From the NCBI GenBank assembly GCA_963841815.1, contig CAWJEE010000007.1:118608-182607 (forward strand): DNA of 64,000 nt. The letters are read 5' to 3'. Below, piece by piece: positions 56,026 through 64,000 of this stretch (within the stretch, counting starts at the first letter, position 1; each line of letters begins with the position of its first letter). A program made the position numbers and the translations under genes. The notes below the pieces were generated by a model. It saw only the letters and a list, made by a program, of their open reading frames with translations, was not told the DNA's origin and did no database searches. The stretch comes from JAOUJD01 sp963841815 (GTDB lineage: Bacteria > Pseudomonadota > Gammaproteobacteria > Burkholderiales > Burkholderiaceae_F).

Positions 56026-56987
56026 TGGGAGTCGCCGAGCGCGCGCCGATGTTCGCCCCGTGGGCAGCGGCCGAGGCGCTCGGGCAGACGTCCGCCGAAC
56101 TCGCCGCGTTCCAGGACGAGCCGCCGCAGATGGCGAGCGGCGCGGTCGGCAAGACGGGCTTTCTAAGGCTCGGCTTCGAGCAGCGCGGCGACTGCACGGT
56201 GCTCGCGGACCTCGAATGCCGTTCACCGTGCATGGCGCAGCGCGCCCTGTATCCGGACCCGGGGATGCCGGACCTCGCCTGGCTCTTCATGATCTCGACG
56301 GCGGGATGCGTGCTGCAGGGCGACCGTCTCGCGCTCGAAGTGACGCTCGCGGCGGGCGCGCGGGCGCACGTGACCACCCAGTCGGCGACCAAGGTGCACA
56401 CGATGGACGCCAACTACGCGGTGCAGACGCAGTCGATCGCGCTCGCCGACGGCGCGTACCTCGAGTTCCTGCCCGAGCCGCTGATCCCGCACCGGGGCTC
56501 CCGCTTTCTCTCCGACACGCGGATCTCGATCGCCCCGACCGCGACGCTGCTCTGCGCCGAGATCCTCCAGCCGGGACGCAAGCACCATCATCCGGACGAG
56601 TGCTTCGGCGCCACCATGCTCTCGCTCGCGGTCGGTGCCGAGCGGCCGGACGGGCAGACGCTTTTCACCGAGAAGCTCGTGATCGACCCGGCGCGGCGAC
56701 CGATGCGCCAGACCGGCGTGATGGACTCATTCGACGTCTTCGGCAACGTCATCCTGCTCACGCCGAAGGACGGCGCTGACCGTATCCACTCGCGGGTCGA
56801 CGCCGACGTCGATCATGCGAACGGAGTGGCGTTCGGCGCCTGCCGGCTGCCGAACGACGCCGGCCTCGTCTTCAAGGTGCTCGGCCGCGAGACCGCACAG
56901 GTCAAGGCCAAGGTGCGCGAGTTCTGGGGCATCGCGCGCCAGGAGATCACGGGGGCGGCGATACCGCCGACCTTTTTCTGGCGCTGA
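56025..56987 (+). CDS. ureD: Urease accessory protein UreD
   Basis: UreD (UreH) is the scaffold that binds urease and UreF/UreG. 320 residues: VGKTGFLRLGFEQRGDCTVLADLECRSPCMAQRALYPD, TAGCVLQGDRLALEVTLAAGARAHVTTQSATKVHTM, and EFLPEPLIPHRGSRF. The ATG overlaps the ureG stop (TGATG); a GTG one codon earlier is possible. It lies last among the ure genes rather than first, an uncommon order for betaproteobacteria. Confidence 0.94.
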   Translation: MGVAERAPMFAPWAAAEALGQTSAELAAFQDEPPQMASGAVGKTGFLRLGFEQRGDCTVLADLECRSPCMAQRALYPDPGMPDLAWLFMISTAGCVLQGDRLALEVTLAAGARAHVTTQSATKVHTMDANYAVQTQSIALADGAYLEFLPEPLIPHRGSRFLSDTRISIAPTATLLCAEILQPGRKHHHPDECFGATMLSLAVGAERPDGQTLFTEKLVIDPARRPMRQTGVMDSFDVFGNVILLTPKDGADRIHSRVDADVDHANGVAFGACRLPNDAGLVFKVLGRETAQVKAKVREFWGIARQEITGAAIPPTFFWR

Positions 56988-56998
56988 TCCGGGGGGCG

Positions 56999-57989
56999 AT
57001 GATGAAAGGGCTGCTGGGGTGGTGGGAGGGCCTGTGCAATGGCTCGGGGACGCTGCGCTTCGTCGACGTCAACCTGCGCGGCATCGGGCAGGTGATGTTC
57101 CAGGACAACCCGCTTTCCGGGCTGCTGTTCTTCATCGCCATCGGCTGGGGGTCGTTCGCCGCCGGCATGCCACAGGTGGCGATCGGCGGGGTGGTGGCGC
57201 TCCTCGCGGGGACGCTCACCGCGCAGTGGCTGCGCGTCGACGCGGCGGGGCTCTGCGGCCGGGCTGTACGGGTACAACGCTTACCTCGTGGGGCTCGCGC
57301 TGGGAACATTCCTCGCCGTCTCGCCGCTCTGGTGGGTCTATGTCGCGCTCGGCGGCTCGGTGTCGGTGGTCGCCACCCTCGGGACCGCCAACGTGTTCAA
57401 GACCTGGGGTGTGGCCGCGCTCACCGCTCCGTTCGTCCTGACGACGTGGCTGCTGCTGCTGGCCACCTACGCGTTCACCGCGATCGACGGCAGCGGGCTG
57501 CCGATGAGCGCCGAGATCACGCCGCTCGATCCGGCCGTGGCGAACCCGCTCGCGTTCGGCGACTTCGTCCAGGGAATCCTGAGGAGCATCTCGCAGGTGT
57601 TCCTGAAGGCGAGCATCCTGGCTGCGCTGCTGCTCCTCGCCGGGCTGGCGGTCAACTCGCTGGCCGCCGCGGCGTTCGCCGTGGGTGGCGCAATCGTGGC
57701 GGTGGTCACGGGGCACCTTCTCGGCGCCGAAAGTGATCTCATCACCGGTGGCTTGATGGGCTTCAGCCCGGTGCTCACCGCGATCGCGCTCGGCGCGGTC
57801 TTCTACAAGCCGAGCCCGCGCGTCGCGCTCTACGCCTTGCTTGGCACCGTGTTCACCGTCGTCGTCCAGGGGGCGATGAACGTGGTGGTGGCGCCGTTCG
57901 GCATTCCGACGCTCACCGCGCCGTTCGTCCTCGCGTCCTGGCTCTTCCTGCTGCCACGGCAGCACTTCGAGACGCGCGCGAAGCCGTAA
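56999..57989 (+). pseudogene. Urea transporter, UT family (single frameshift)
   Basis: An SLC14-type urea channel. The first part reads NLRGIGQVMFQDNPLSGLLFFIAIGWGS. A jump near 57260 then leads to GLYGYNAYLVGLALGTFL, WGVAALTAPFVLTTWLLLLATYAF, LLGAESDLITGGLMGFSPVLTAIALGAVF and APFVLASWLFLLPR, with the two pseudo-symmetric halves. It is 11 bp after ureD and surely feeds the urease. Confidence 0.88.
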
Positions 57990-58054
57990 CGGTTGCAGGT
58001 TCGCGCGTGGGGCGCTTTGGCGGGAATGCTCGTTCGGCCGGGCTATAGTCCGCC

Positions 58055-60331
58055 GTGATCGACCCGCCGCCGCAACATGCCGACGTGCCTGGATACCCCG
58101 GAAGTACTTCCCTGAAATCGATCCGAAGACTGGGCGGCGGCCTGTTGATGGGCGCGGCGCTGGTTGCCGCCGCCATCGCCCAGCCAGCCCCTGTTGACGG
58201 CACACGTCACGACTCACCGCGCATCGCGCTCGCGCTGTCCGGCGGCGGCGCCCGTGGCATCGCGCACGTCGGCGTTCTGAAGGTCCTCGAGGAACTGCGG
58301 GTGCCGGTGCATTGCATCGTTGGCACCAGCATGGGGGCGATCGTCGGCGGCACCTATGCCGCCGGCCGTTCGACGCAGGAGATGGAGACCATCGTGCTCG
58401 CGGCCGACTGGGCGGAGATCTTCCGCGACAGCCCGCCGCGCCGCGAGACCGCGGTCCGCCGCAAGATCGACGACTACAAGCCGCTGTTCGGCTTCGAAGT
58501 GGGGCTGCGCGACGGGTCGCCGGCCCTGCCCAAGGGCCTGATCGCCGGCGTGTCGATCGAGTCCTTCTTCCGCGAGATGACACAGCCGGCCGCCGCGATC
58601 ACCGACTTCGACAAGCTGCCGGTGCCGTTTCGCGCCGTGGCCACGGATCTCGAGACGGGCACCGCGGTGGTGCTCGAGCAGGGCAACCTGGCGCAGGCAC
58701 TGCGCGCCAGCATGTCGGTGCCGGGAGCCATCGCACCGGTCGAGATCGGCGGCCGCCTGCTGGTCGACGGCGGCCTGGCGGACAACCTGCCGATCGAGGA
58801 GGCGCGCCGACTCTGCGGCGACGTCGTCATCGCCGTCAACATCTCCACGCCGCCGCTGCGGCGCGACCAGATCACGTCGGCGCGCAACGTCACGGTGCAG
58901 ATGATCAACTTCATCGGTCTGCAGACCGTCAAGGAACAACTGAAGAGCCTGAGGACAGAGGACGTGCTGATCGCGCCGGACCTCGGCAACGTCTCGGCGT
59001 CCAGCTTCGATCGTTCGGAGGACGCCATCCGCATCGGCGAAGAGGCGACGCGCGCGATGGCGCCGCAGCTGCAGCGCTACAGCCTGCCGGCCGAACGCTA
59101 CGCCGCGCTGCGCGCGAGCCAGCTGGCCGAGGCCAAGCCGTACTTCACGGTCGATGCGGTCCGTGTGGAGGGCCTGAACCGGACCAATCCCGCGGTCGTG
59201 CAGGCGCTCGTCAAGAGCGAGCCCGGCCAGCCGATCACCGAGGAGAAGGTGGCCGCCGACCTCAGGCGCATCTTCGGCACCGGGGACTACGAGGCGATCA
59301 GCTATCGCATCGTCGGCGACGAAGGCGGGCCGCGCGCGATGCTGATCGAACCGACGGAGAAGTCCTGGGGCCCCGACTTCCTGCGCTTCGGGCTGGCGCT
59401 GGCGAGCGACTTCGCGGGCGACAACCAGTTCAACATCATGGGCCAGTATCGCCGCACCTGGCTCAACAGCCTGGGCGCGGAGTGGGTCAGCGAAGCGCAG
59501 GTCGGCCAGCACACGTTCTTCAACACCCATTGGTACCAGCCGTTGAGTGAAACCGGCCGCTGGTTCGTCGCACCCTCGTTCTACGCGGGCGTGCTGACGC
59601 GCGGCGTGTTCATCGATCAGGACAAGATCGCGGACTACAGGACCACCGTGATACAGGGGGGGCTCGACGCAGGCGCACGGCTGAGCACGTGGGGCGAGTT
59701 GCGCGCGGGAATCGTCCGTTCGAACGTTCACGCGCGCGTGGACACCGGCTCGACTCTGTTGCCGTCGGTGCGCGAGACGAGTGCGGGCCTGCGCGCTGCG
59801 CTCTTCATCGACCAGACCGACCAGGCCTGGTTTCCTCGCGAGGGCTATGGAGCGACGGGCTCGGCCTATCGTGCGACGACCGGGGTCGGATCTGACCTCA
59901 CCTACAGCCGCGCGGAGCTCAGCGGCCGCGTGGCGAAGAGCTGGGGCCCGCACACCTTCAACCTCGCCGCCGCCGGCGGAACCGCGCTCGACTCCGACAT
60001 GCCCACCTACGAGTCGTTCACGCTCGGCGGGCCGCTGCGCCTGTCCGCCTACCGCCTGAACCAGTTCGCCGGCCGCCAGTACGCCTTCGGCCGTCTGATG
60101 TACTACAACCGCACGGTGGCGCTACCGGAACTGCTCGGTTCCGGCGTCTTCATTGGAGGGTCGGCGGAGATTGGCCGCATCACCGATCGGGCCAACGGGT
60201 TGCCAGCCGCCGGAACCGTGTGGTCGGCGTCTACGTTCCTCGCGGCGATCACGTTCCTCGGGCCAGGTTATCTCGGCGTCGGCGCCGGCCCCGGGCGCTG
60301 GTCGCTCTATCTGCTGCTCGGTGCCCCGTGA
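58055..60331 (+). CDS. Patatin-like phospholipase with POTRA and BamA-type barrel (PlpD-like)
   Basis: A 758-residue type Vd autotransporter-like protein. A signal/anchor segment (residues 25-44) is followed by the patatin domain with oxyanion GGGARG, nucleophile GTSMG near residue 91 and the catalytic DGG in LLVDGGLADNLP. A POTRA domain (YFTVDAVRVEGLNRTNPAVVQALVKSEPGQPITEEKV) and a C-terminal 16-strand BamA/FhaC-type barrel complete it. It would present a lipase at the outer membrane. GTG start. Intact. Confidence 0.9.
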   Translation: MIDPPPQHADVPGYPGSTSLKSIRRLGGGLLMGAALVAAAIAQPAPVDGTRHDSPRIALALSGGGARGIAHVGVLKVLEELRVPVHCIVGTSMGAIVGGTYAAGRSTQEMETIVLAADWAEIFRDSPPRRETAVRRKIDDYKPLFGFEVGLRDGSPALPKGLIAGVSIESFFREMTQPAAAITDFDKLPVPFRAVATDLETGTAVVLEQGNLAQALRASMSVPGAIAPVEIGGRLLVDGGLADNLPIEEARRLCGDVVIAVNISTPPLRRDQITSARNVTVQMINFIGLQTVKEQLKSLRTEDVLIAPDLGNVSASSFDRSEDAIRIGEEATRAMAPQLQRYSLPAERYAALRASQLAEAKPYFTVDAVRVEGLNRTNPAVVQALVKSEPGQPITEEKVAADLRRIFGTGDYEAISYRIVGDEGGPRAMLIEPTEKSWGPDFLRFGLALASDFAGDNQFNIMGQYRRTWLNSLGAEWVSEAQVGQHTFFNTHWYQPLSETGRWFVAPSFYAGVLTRGVFIDQDKIADYRTTVIQGGLDAGARLSTWGELRAGIVRSNVHARVDTGSTLLPSVRETSAGLRAALFIDQTDQAWFPREGYGATGSAYRATTGVGSDLTYSRAELSGRVAKSWGPHTFNLAAAGGTALDSDMPTYESFTLGGPLRLSAYRLNQFAGRQYAFGRLMYYNRTVALPELLGSGVFIGGSAEIGRITDRANGLPAAGTVWSASTFLAAITFLGPGYLGVGAGPGRWSLYLLLGAP

Positions 60332-60350
60332 GTCGCCGACGCGGGCGCGA

Positions 60351-61556
60351 TCAGCGCGCGCTGATCGCCAGGCCAGCCGCGTAGCCCGACGACCACGCCC
60401 ACTGGAAGTTGTAGCCGCCGAGCCAGCCGGTGACGTCTACGACTTCGCCGATGAAGTGCAGGCCCGGGACGCGCTTCGCCTCCATGGTGGCCTGTGACAG
60501 CTCGTCGGTCGCGACGCCGCCGCGCGTGACCTCGGCCTTGCGGTAACCCTCGCTGCCCGACGGAGTCAGGTGCCAGCGCTGCAACGACTGCGCGAGCGCG
60601 CGCAGCGTCCGGTCCGGGGTGTCCGCCACCCGCTGTTCGCTGTCGACCTGCTGGCTCTGCAGCCAGCCGTCGGCCAGTCGCCGCGGCAACAGCGCCGCAA
60701 GGGCGTTGGCGAGGGTCTGCCGGCTGCTGCGCTTCAGCCCCACCAGTTCCTCGGCGAGTTCATCGCCCGCGAACCGCGGCGCGAGGTTGATCTCGATCGG
60801 TTCCCCGGGCTGCCAGAACGTCGAGACCTGCAGGATCGCGGGGCCCGAGAGCCCGCGATGCGTGAACAGCAGGTCCTCGTCGAAGCGGCCCCCGTCGCAC
60901 CGGGCGTTCACTTCCAGCGAGACGCCGGCCAGGGGCACGAAAGGCGCCCATTCGCGAGCGTCGAACGTGAGCGGCACGAGGGCGGGCCGCGGCTCGACGA
61001 TGCGCAGGCCGAACTGGCGCGCGATGCGGTAGCCGAAATCGGTCGCGCCGATCTTCGGAACCGACAAGCCGCCGGTGGCGATCACGACGCGGTGAGCCGC
61101 CTGGATGCCGTCCGCCGTTTCGACTTCGAAGGCATCTGCAGAGCGACCCAAGCGCGTCACGCTGGCCGGTCGCATCCACCGCACATGGCCCGCGTCGCAC
61201 TCGGCGAAGAGCATCTCGATGATCTGCTCCGACGACTCGTCGCAGAAGAGCTGTCCCTTGTGCTTCTCGTGGAAGCGGATCCGGTGCCGCTTCACGAGCG
61301 CGATGAAGTCCGCTGCGGTGTAGCGGGCGAGCGCCGAGCGGCAGAACGCCGGGTTCTCGGAGATGAAATTGCCAGGCCCGGCGTTGACGTTCGTGAAGTT
61401 GCAGCGGCCGCCGCCCGAGATGCGGATCTTCTCGGCCAGTCGCTCGGCGTGGTCGATCAGCAGCACGCGCGCGCCACGCTGGCTTGCGGCCGCGGCGCAC
61501 ATCATGCCGGCGGCGCCGGCACCGATCACAATGGCGTCCCACGGCGCGCGGCTCAT
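60351..61556 (-). CDS. HI0933-like NAD(P)/FAD-dependent flavoprotein
   Basis: A 401-residue flavoprotein of the YhiN/HI0933 family: DAIVIGAGAAGMMCAAAASQRGARVLLIDHAERLAEKIRISGGGRCNFTN, ATGGLSVPKIGATDFGYRIARQFG, and the C-terminal GEVVDVTGWLGGYNFQWAWSSGYAAG. FAD is bound through the GxGxxG. Its exact reaction is unknown. A GTG three codons upstream is an alternative start. Convergent with the patatin gene. Confidence 0.92.
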   Translation of the reverse strand: MSRAPWDAIVIGAGAAGMMCAAAASQRGARVLLIDHAERLAEKIRISGGGRCNFTNVNAGPGNFISENPAFCRSALARYTAADFIALVKRHRIRFHEKHKGQLFCDESSEQIIEMLFAECDAGHVRWMRPASVTRLGRSADAFEVETADGIQAAHRVVIATGGLSVPKIGATDFGYRIARQFGLRIVEPRPALVPLTFDAREWAPFVPLAGVSLEVNARCDGGRFDEDLLFTHRGLSGPAILQVSTFWQPGEPIEINLAPRFAGDELAEELVGLKRSSRQTLANALAALLPRRLADGWLQSQQVDSEQRVADTPDRTLRALAQSLQRWHLTPSGSEGYRKAEVTRGGVATDELSQATMEAKRVPGLHFIGEVVDVTGWLGGYNFQWAWSSGYAAGLAISAR

Positions 61557-61633
61557 CGGCGGCACTGTACGTGAGCGCGCGGTCGTCGGCCCGATCCGGG
61601 CCGCCCGGCTCTCTTCGGCTGACTAGGAGCGGT

Positions 61634-61954
61634 TCAGTAGCCGACGGTGTAGTTCGGCACGTCGACGCGCACGAGGTCGCGGTCGAGCATTACCGCGGTG
61701 CTGCGCGCGAACTGCTGGGCCCAGTCGCGCTGCTCGCGGAAGCGTTCCACGCCAGCGTACTTCGCGACGCTCAGCACGCGGTCGGCGATCAGCACCTTGC
61801 CGATCGGGGAGGGCACGTCGCACTCGAGCGCGACGAATTCGCGATCGAACCACTGTCGCGCGGCATCGGCTGTCTGGGCCGCCACGTCCGCGGCGGGAAC
61901 GATGAATTCGAATTCGGTGTCCTGACCGAACGACACGATGACGCGGCGGCTCAT
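61634..61954 (-). CDS. Small conserved hypothetical protein
   Basis: A 106-residue cytoplasmic protein: MSRRVIVSFGQDTEFEFIVPAADVAAQTADAARQWFDREF, CDVPSPIGKVLIADRVLSVAKYAGVERF, ending RVDVPNYTVGY. It has no signal or membrane segment. I do not recognise the family; the balanced composition supports a real gene. Confidence 0.65.
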   Translation of the reverse strand: MSRRVIVSFGQDTEFEFIVPAADVAAQTADAARQWFDREFVALECDVPSPIGKVLIADRVLSVAKYAGVERFREQRDWAQQFARSTAVMLDRDLVRVDVPNYTVGY

Positions 61955-62110
61955 GGTTTTCTCCGGGATGGCGCAGCAAGCGACACGATGCTAACGCGTC
62001 CCTCGACGGTCAGGCAGGGCAGTGGCGTCAAATAAACGCGACTCTCCGGTGCCGCGCGTCGTCCTGGCCGTGCGCGCGGATGACGCGGGCGCGGTCGGTA
62101 GACTGGCGTC

Positions 62111-63027
62111 ATGACGACAGAACACCCCGCAATCTCGGCCGCCGGCTGGCTCGAGCGACTCGCGCAGCTGGCGGTGCGGCAGGGCGTTCGCATCGCCACG
62201 CTACAGCAGAAGGACGGGCGCGACCTCGAACTGGTGTTCGCGACGGCCTCCCTGTTTTCCCGGCCGACCAGCTGCTCGACGAGCGCGGCGCCAACACGGT
62301 ACTGAAGGAGTTCCTGTCGACCGCCGGTGCGATGCTGGACACCGACCACGTCGAGCTGCGGCGATGGTTGGTGGACACGGGCTTCGTGCGTCGCACCGAC
62401 TTCGGCAGCGACTACCGCCGCGGCTCGCTGCCGTCGTGGCTGGCGGAGGCCGCGGGCGCGCTCGGTTCGCAGCAGCTTGCGGGCGCCGCGAGGCAGGCGC
62501 GTGCGGCACGCGACGCGCAGCGTGAAGCGAAGCGGCAGGCGTGGCTGGCGCGCCAGATCGAGGTGACCGAGGGCCCGGCCGAGGTGGCGGACCCGGACGA
62601 GACGCTGATGCGGCTCGCGCTCGACCAGGCCCGCAACGCGTGGGCGCTGGCCGAGGTCCCGGTCGGTGCGGTCGTCGTCAAGGACGGACAGGTGATCGCC
62701 ACCGGCTTCGACCAGCCATCGGCAACAGCGATCCGACGACCACGCCGAGATCCAGGCGATGCGCGCCGCGGCCGATATGCTCGGCAATTACCGGCTCAGC
62801 CACTGCGGGCTCTACGTGCGCCCTGGAGCCGTGCGCGATGTGTGCGGGAGCCTGCGCACGCCCGGATCAAGCGGCTGGTGTTCGGTGCCCGCGATCGAAG
62901 CCGGCACGTGCGGCGGCGTCGTGGACCGCGCGGGCCGAAGCTGAATCGCCACACGCAGGTGCGCGGCGGCGTGCTGGGCGCGGACAGCGGCCTCTCTCGC
63001 AGTTCTTCGCCGAGCGCCGCGAACTGA
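62111..63027 (+). pseudogene. tadA: DUF2087-TadA fusion, tRNA adenosine deaminase (frameshifted)
   Basis: The N-terminal part (ISAAGWLERLAQLAVRQGVRIATLQQKDGR, then LLDERGANTVLKEFL, TDHVELRRWLVDTGFVRRTDFGSDYRRG) resembles DUF2087. In the same frame a Gln/Arg/Ala-rich linker leads into TadA (DETLMRLALDQARNAWALAEVPVGAVVVKDGQVIATGF). Frames then jump near 62715 and again before 62850. The zinc motifs HAEIQAM and PCAMC-GA are visible in shifted frames, with single C bases apparently missing. TadA converts A34 to inosine in tRNA-Arg. The fusion may be real, because both parts share one uninterrupted frame from about 62256 to 62715. Confidence 0.7.
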
Positions 63028-63075
63028 AGCGAACGGGCAGGCTGCCCGTGGACGAGGACGAGGACGAGGACCACG

Positions 63076-63972
63076 ATGGCGCGCTCGGACGCTGGGGCTG
63101 GTCGCGCGGGCTACCTGCCCAACCCCGCCGTCATCGACCGCGCGGCGAAGTTCTTCGGCGGCCAGGGCTGGCGCGTGATCGCCGGCGAGAGCGTGTTCGC
63201 CCGCGAGCAGCGTTCGCCGGCCCCGATGACTGCGACTCGCGGAACTGCAGCGCTTCGCGACCGACCCGTCGATCGATCTCGTGCTGTCGGCGCGCGGCGG
63301 CTACGGCCTGTCGCGCCTGCTCGAACGCATCGCTTATGCCGCGATCCGCGCGCGCAGGCCAGGCTCGCCGGCTACAGCGACTTCACGGCGTTCAACCTTG
63401 CGTACCTCGCGCATGGCGGTGTCAGCTTCGCCGCGCCCTCGGCGGGCGACTTCGGCGCCCAGCAGCCGGATCTGTTCACCGTCGAGCACTTCTTCGGCCT
63501 CCTGCAGTCGCGCAACTACGCCGTCGAAGTGCTGCTCGACGGGCCGGCGCGGACGCTCGAAGGGCGCCTGTGGGGCGGCAACCTCGCGATGCTGGTGTCG
63601 CTGCTCGGCACGCCGTTCATGCCGCGCGTGCGGGACGGGATCCTCTTCGTCGAGGACGTCAACGAACCGGCCTACAAGCTCGAACGGATGTTCCTGCAAC
63701 TGGCGCACGCAGGCGTGCTGCAGCGGCAGGCGGCCATCGTGCTCGGCGATTTCGATCCCGTGACCCCGATGCCGAACGACAACGGTTACGGATTGCCGGA
63801 CGTGATCGAGCGTCTGCGAAAGGTGGGCGGCGTGCCGGTGTACTCCGGGCTGCCGTTCGGGCACGGGCCGCGCAGGCTGACGCTGCCCGTCGGCGGCCGC
63901 GCGCGCCTCGTCGTTCGCCGCGGCGGGCCGCGCAACCCTCGAGCTCTTCCCGCTATCCGTCCCCTCGCCTAG
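63076..63972 (+). pseudogene. ldcA: LD-carboxypeptidase, S66 family (frameshifted)
   Basis: LdcA removes the terminal D-Ala from muramoyl tetrapeptides in peptidoglycan recycling. Pieces in order: YLPNPAVIDRAAKFFGGQGWRVIAGESVFAREQR, then a shifted VLSARGGYGLSRLLERIAYAAI around the nucleophile region. Back in the first frame come GYSDFTAFNLAYLAHGGVSFAAPSAGDF, LWGGNLAMLVSLLGTPFMP and GLPFGHGPRRLTLPVGGRA. A further shift near 63935 would give the usual ATLELFPLS end, so the true stop may lie at or beyond the window edge. Confidence 0.82.
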
Positions 63973-64000
63973 TTTCCCGAGGCGAGTGCCCGGGCCGGTG

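Noticed and set aside
63964..63986. Hairpin CTCGCCT/AGGCGAG after ldcA as a terminator
   Set aside because: Short stem without a T-run and cut by the window edge; not supportable.

Overview
The window is high-GC chromosomal DNA of a betaproteobacterium, most likely Burkholderiales or a close relative. The evidence is the gene order trpA-accD-folC-SPOR protein-cvpA-purF-metZ, an isc cluster ending in iscX, the smpB/ratA-rnfH pair, guaB-guaA, and a urease operon with a urea transporter. No rRNA, tRNA or CRISPR array was recognised.

Layout. 1-6.7 kb: end of trpA, accD, folC, SPOR protein, cvpA, purF, then metZ behind a probable SAM-II riboswitch and intrinsic terminator. 6.7-12.3 kb: glucokinase, a GH15 glycosidase, and trehalose-6-phosphate synthase and phosphatase, all frame-disrupted. 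12.4-15.7 kb: a damaged isc cluster (iscS 3' end, iscU with an HscB-like tail, hscA, fdx, iscX; iscR, iscA and most of hscB are absent). 15.7-26.2 kb: HlyD-type adaptor, cNMP/CBS/DUF294 protein, exonuclease, SDR, methyltransferase, smpB, ratA-rnfH, DUF4124 protein, guaB and guaA.

26.2-48.07 kb appears to be one genomic island of about 21.9 kb inserted at the 3' end of guaA. A near-identical 20-bp sequence containing the last guaA codons (Ile-Glu-Trp-Glu-stop) recurs at the far end. Just inside both ends lie copies of the decamer TGACGGTAAA and an inverted 22-bp repeat. The island carries an aryl-sulfate module (AraC regulator, Ser-type sulfatase, outer-membrane channel, maturase remnant), an SRPBCC protein and DMT exporter, and a metal/ion module (cytochrome c, Met-rich periplasmic proteins, MscS channel, CPA1 antiporter, DUF2254 protein, CopB-type P-ATPase). 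It also holds IS1182, IS3 and IS256 sequences and a HigBA toxin-antitoxin pair. I found no integrase.

48.1-64 kb is backbone again: outer-membrane protein, DUF1576 protein, ureABCEFGD with a urea transporter, a patatin/BamA-type protein, a HI0933-like flavoprotein, a DUF2087-TadA gene and ldcA.

About 15 of 41 backbone genes are frame-disrupted, including housekeeping genes such as hscA. None of the 16 non-remnant island genes is, apart from the IS3 copy. Many frame jumps are cured by deleting one base, often from a short homopolymer. I therefore regard most as consensus errors of a draft or metagenomic assembly. They are listed as pseudogene because the reading frame as given is broken.
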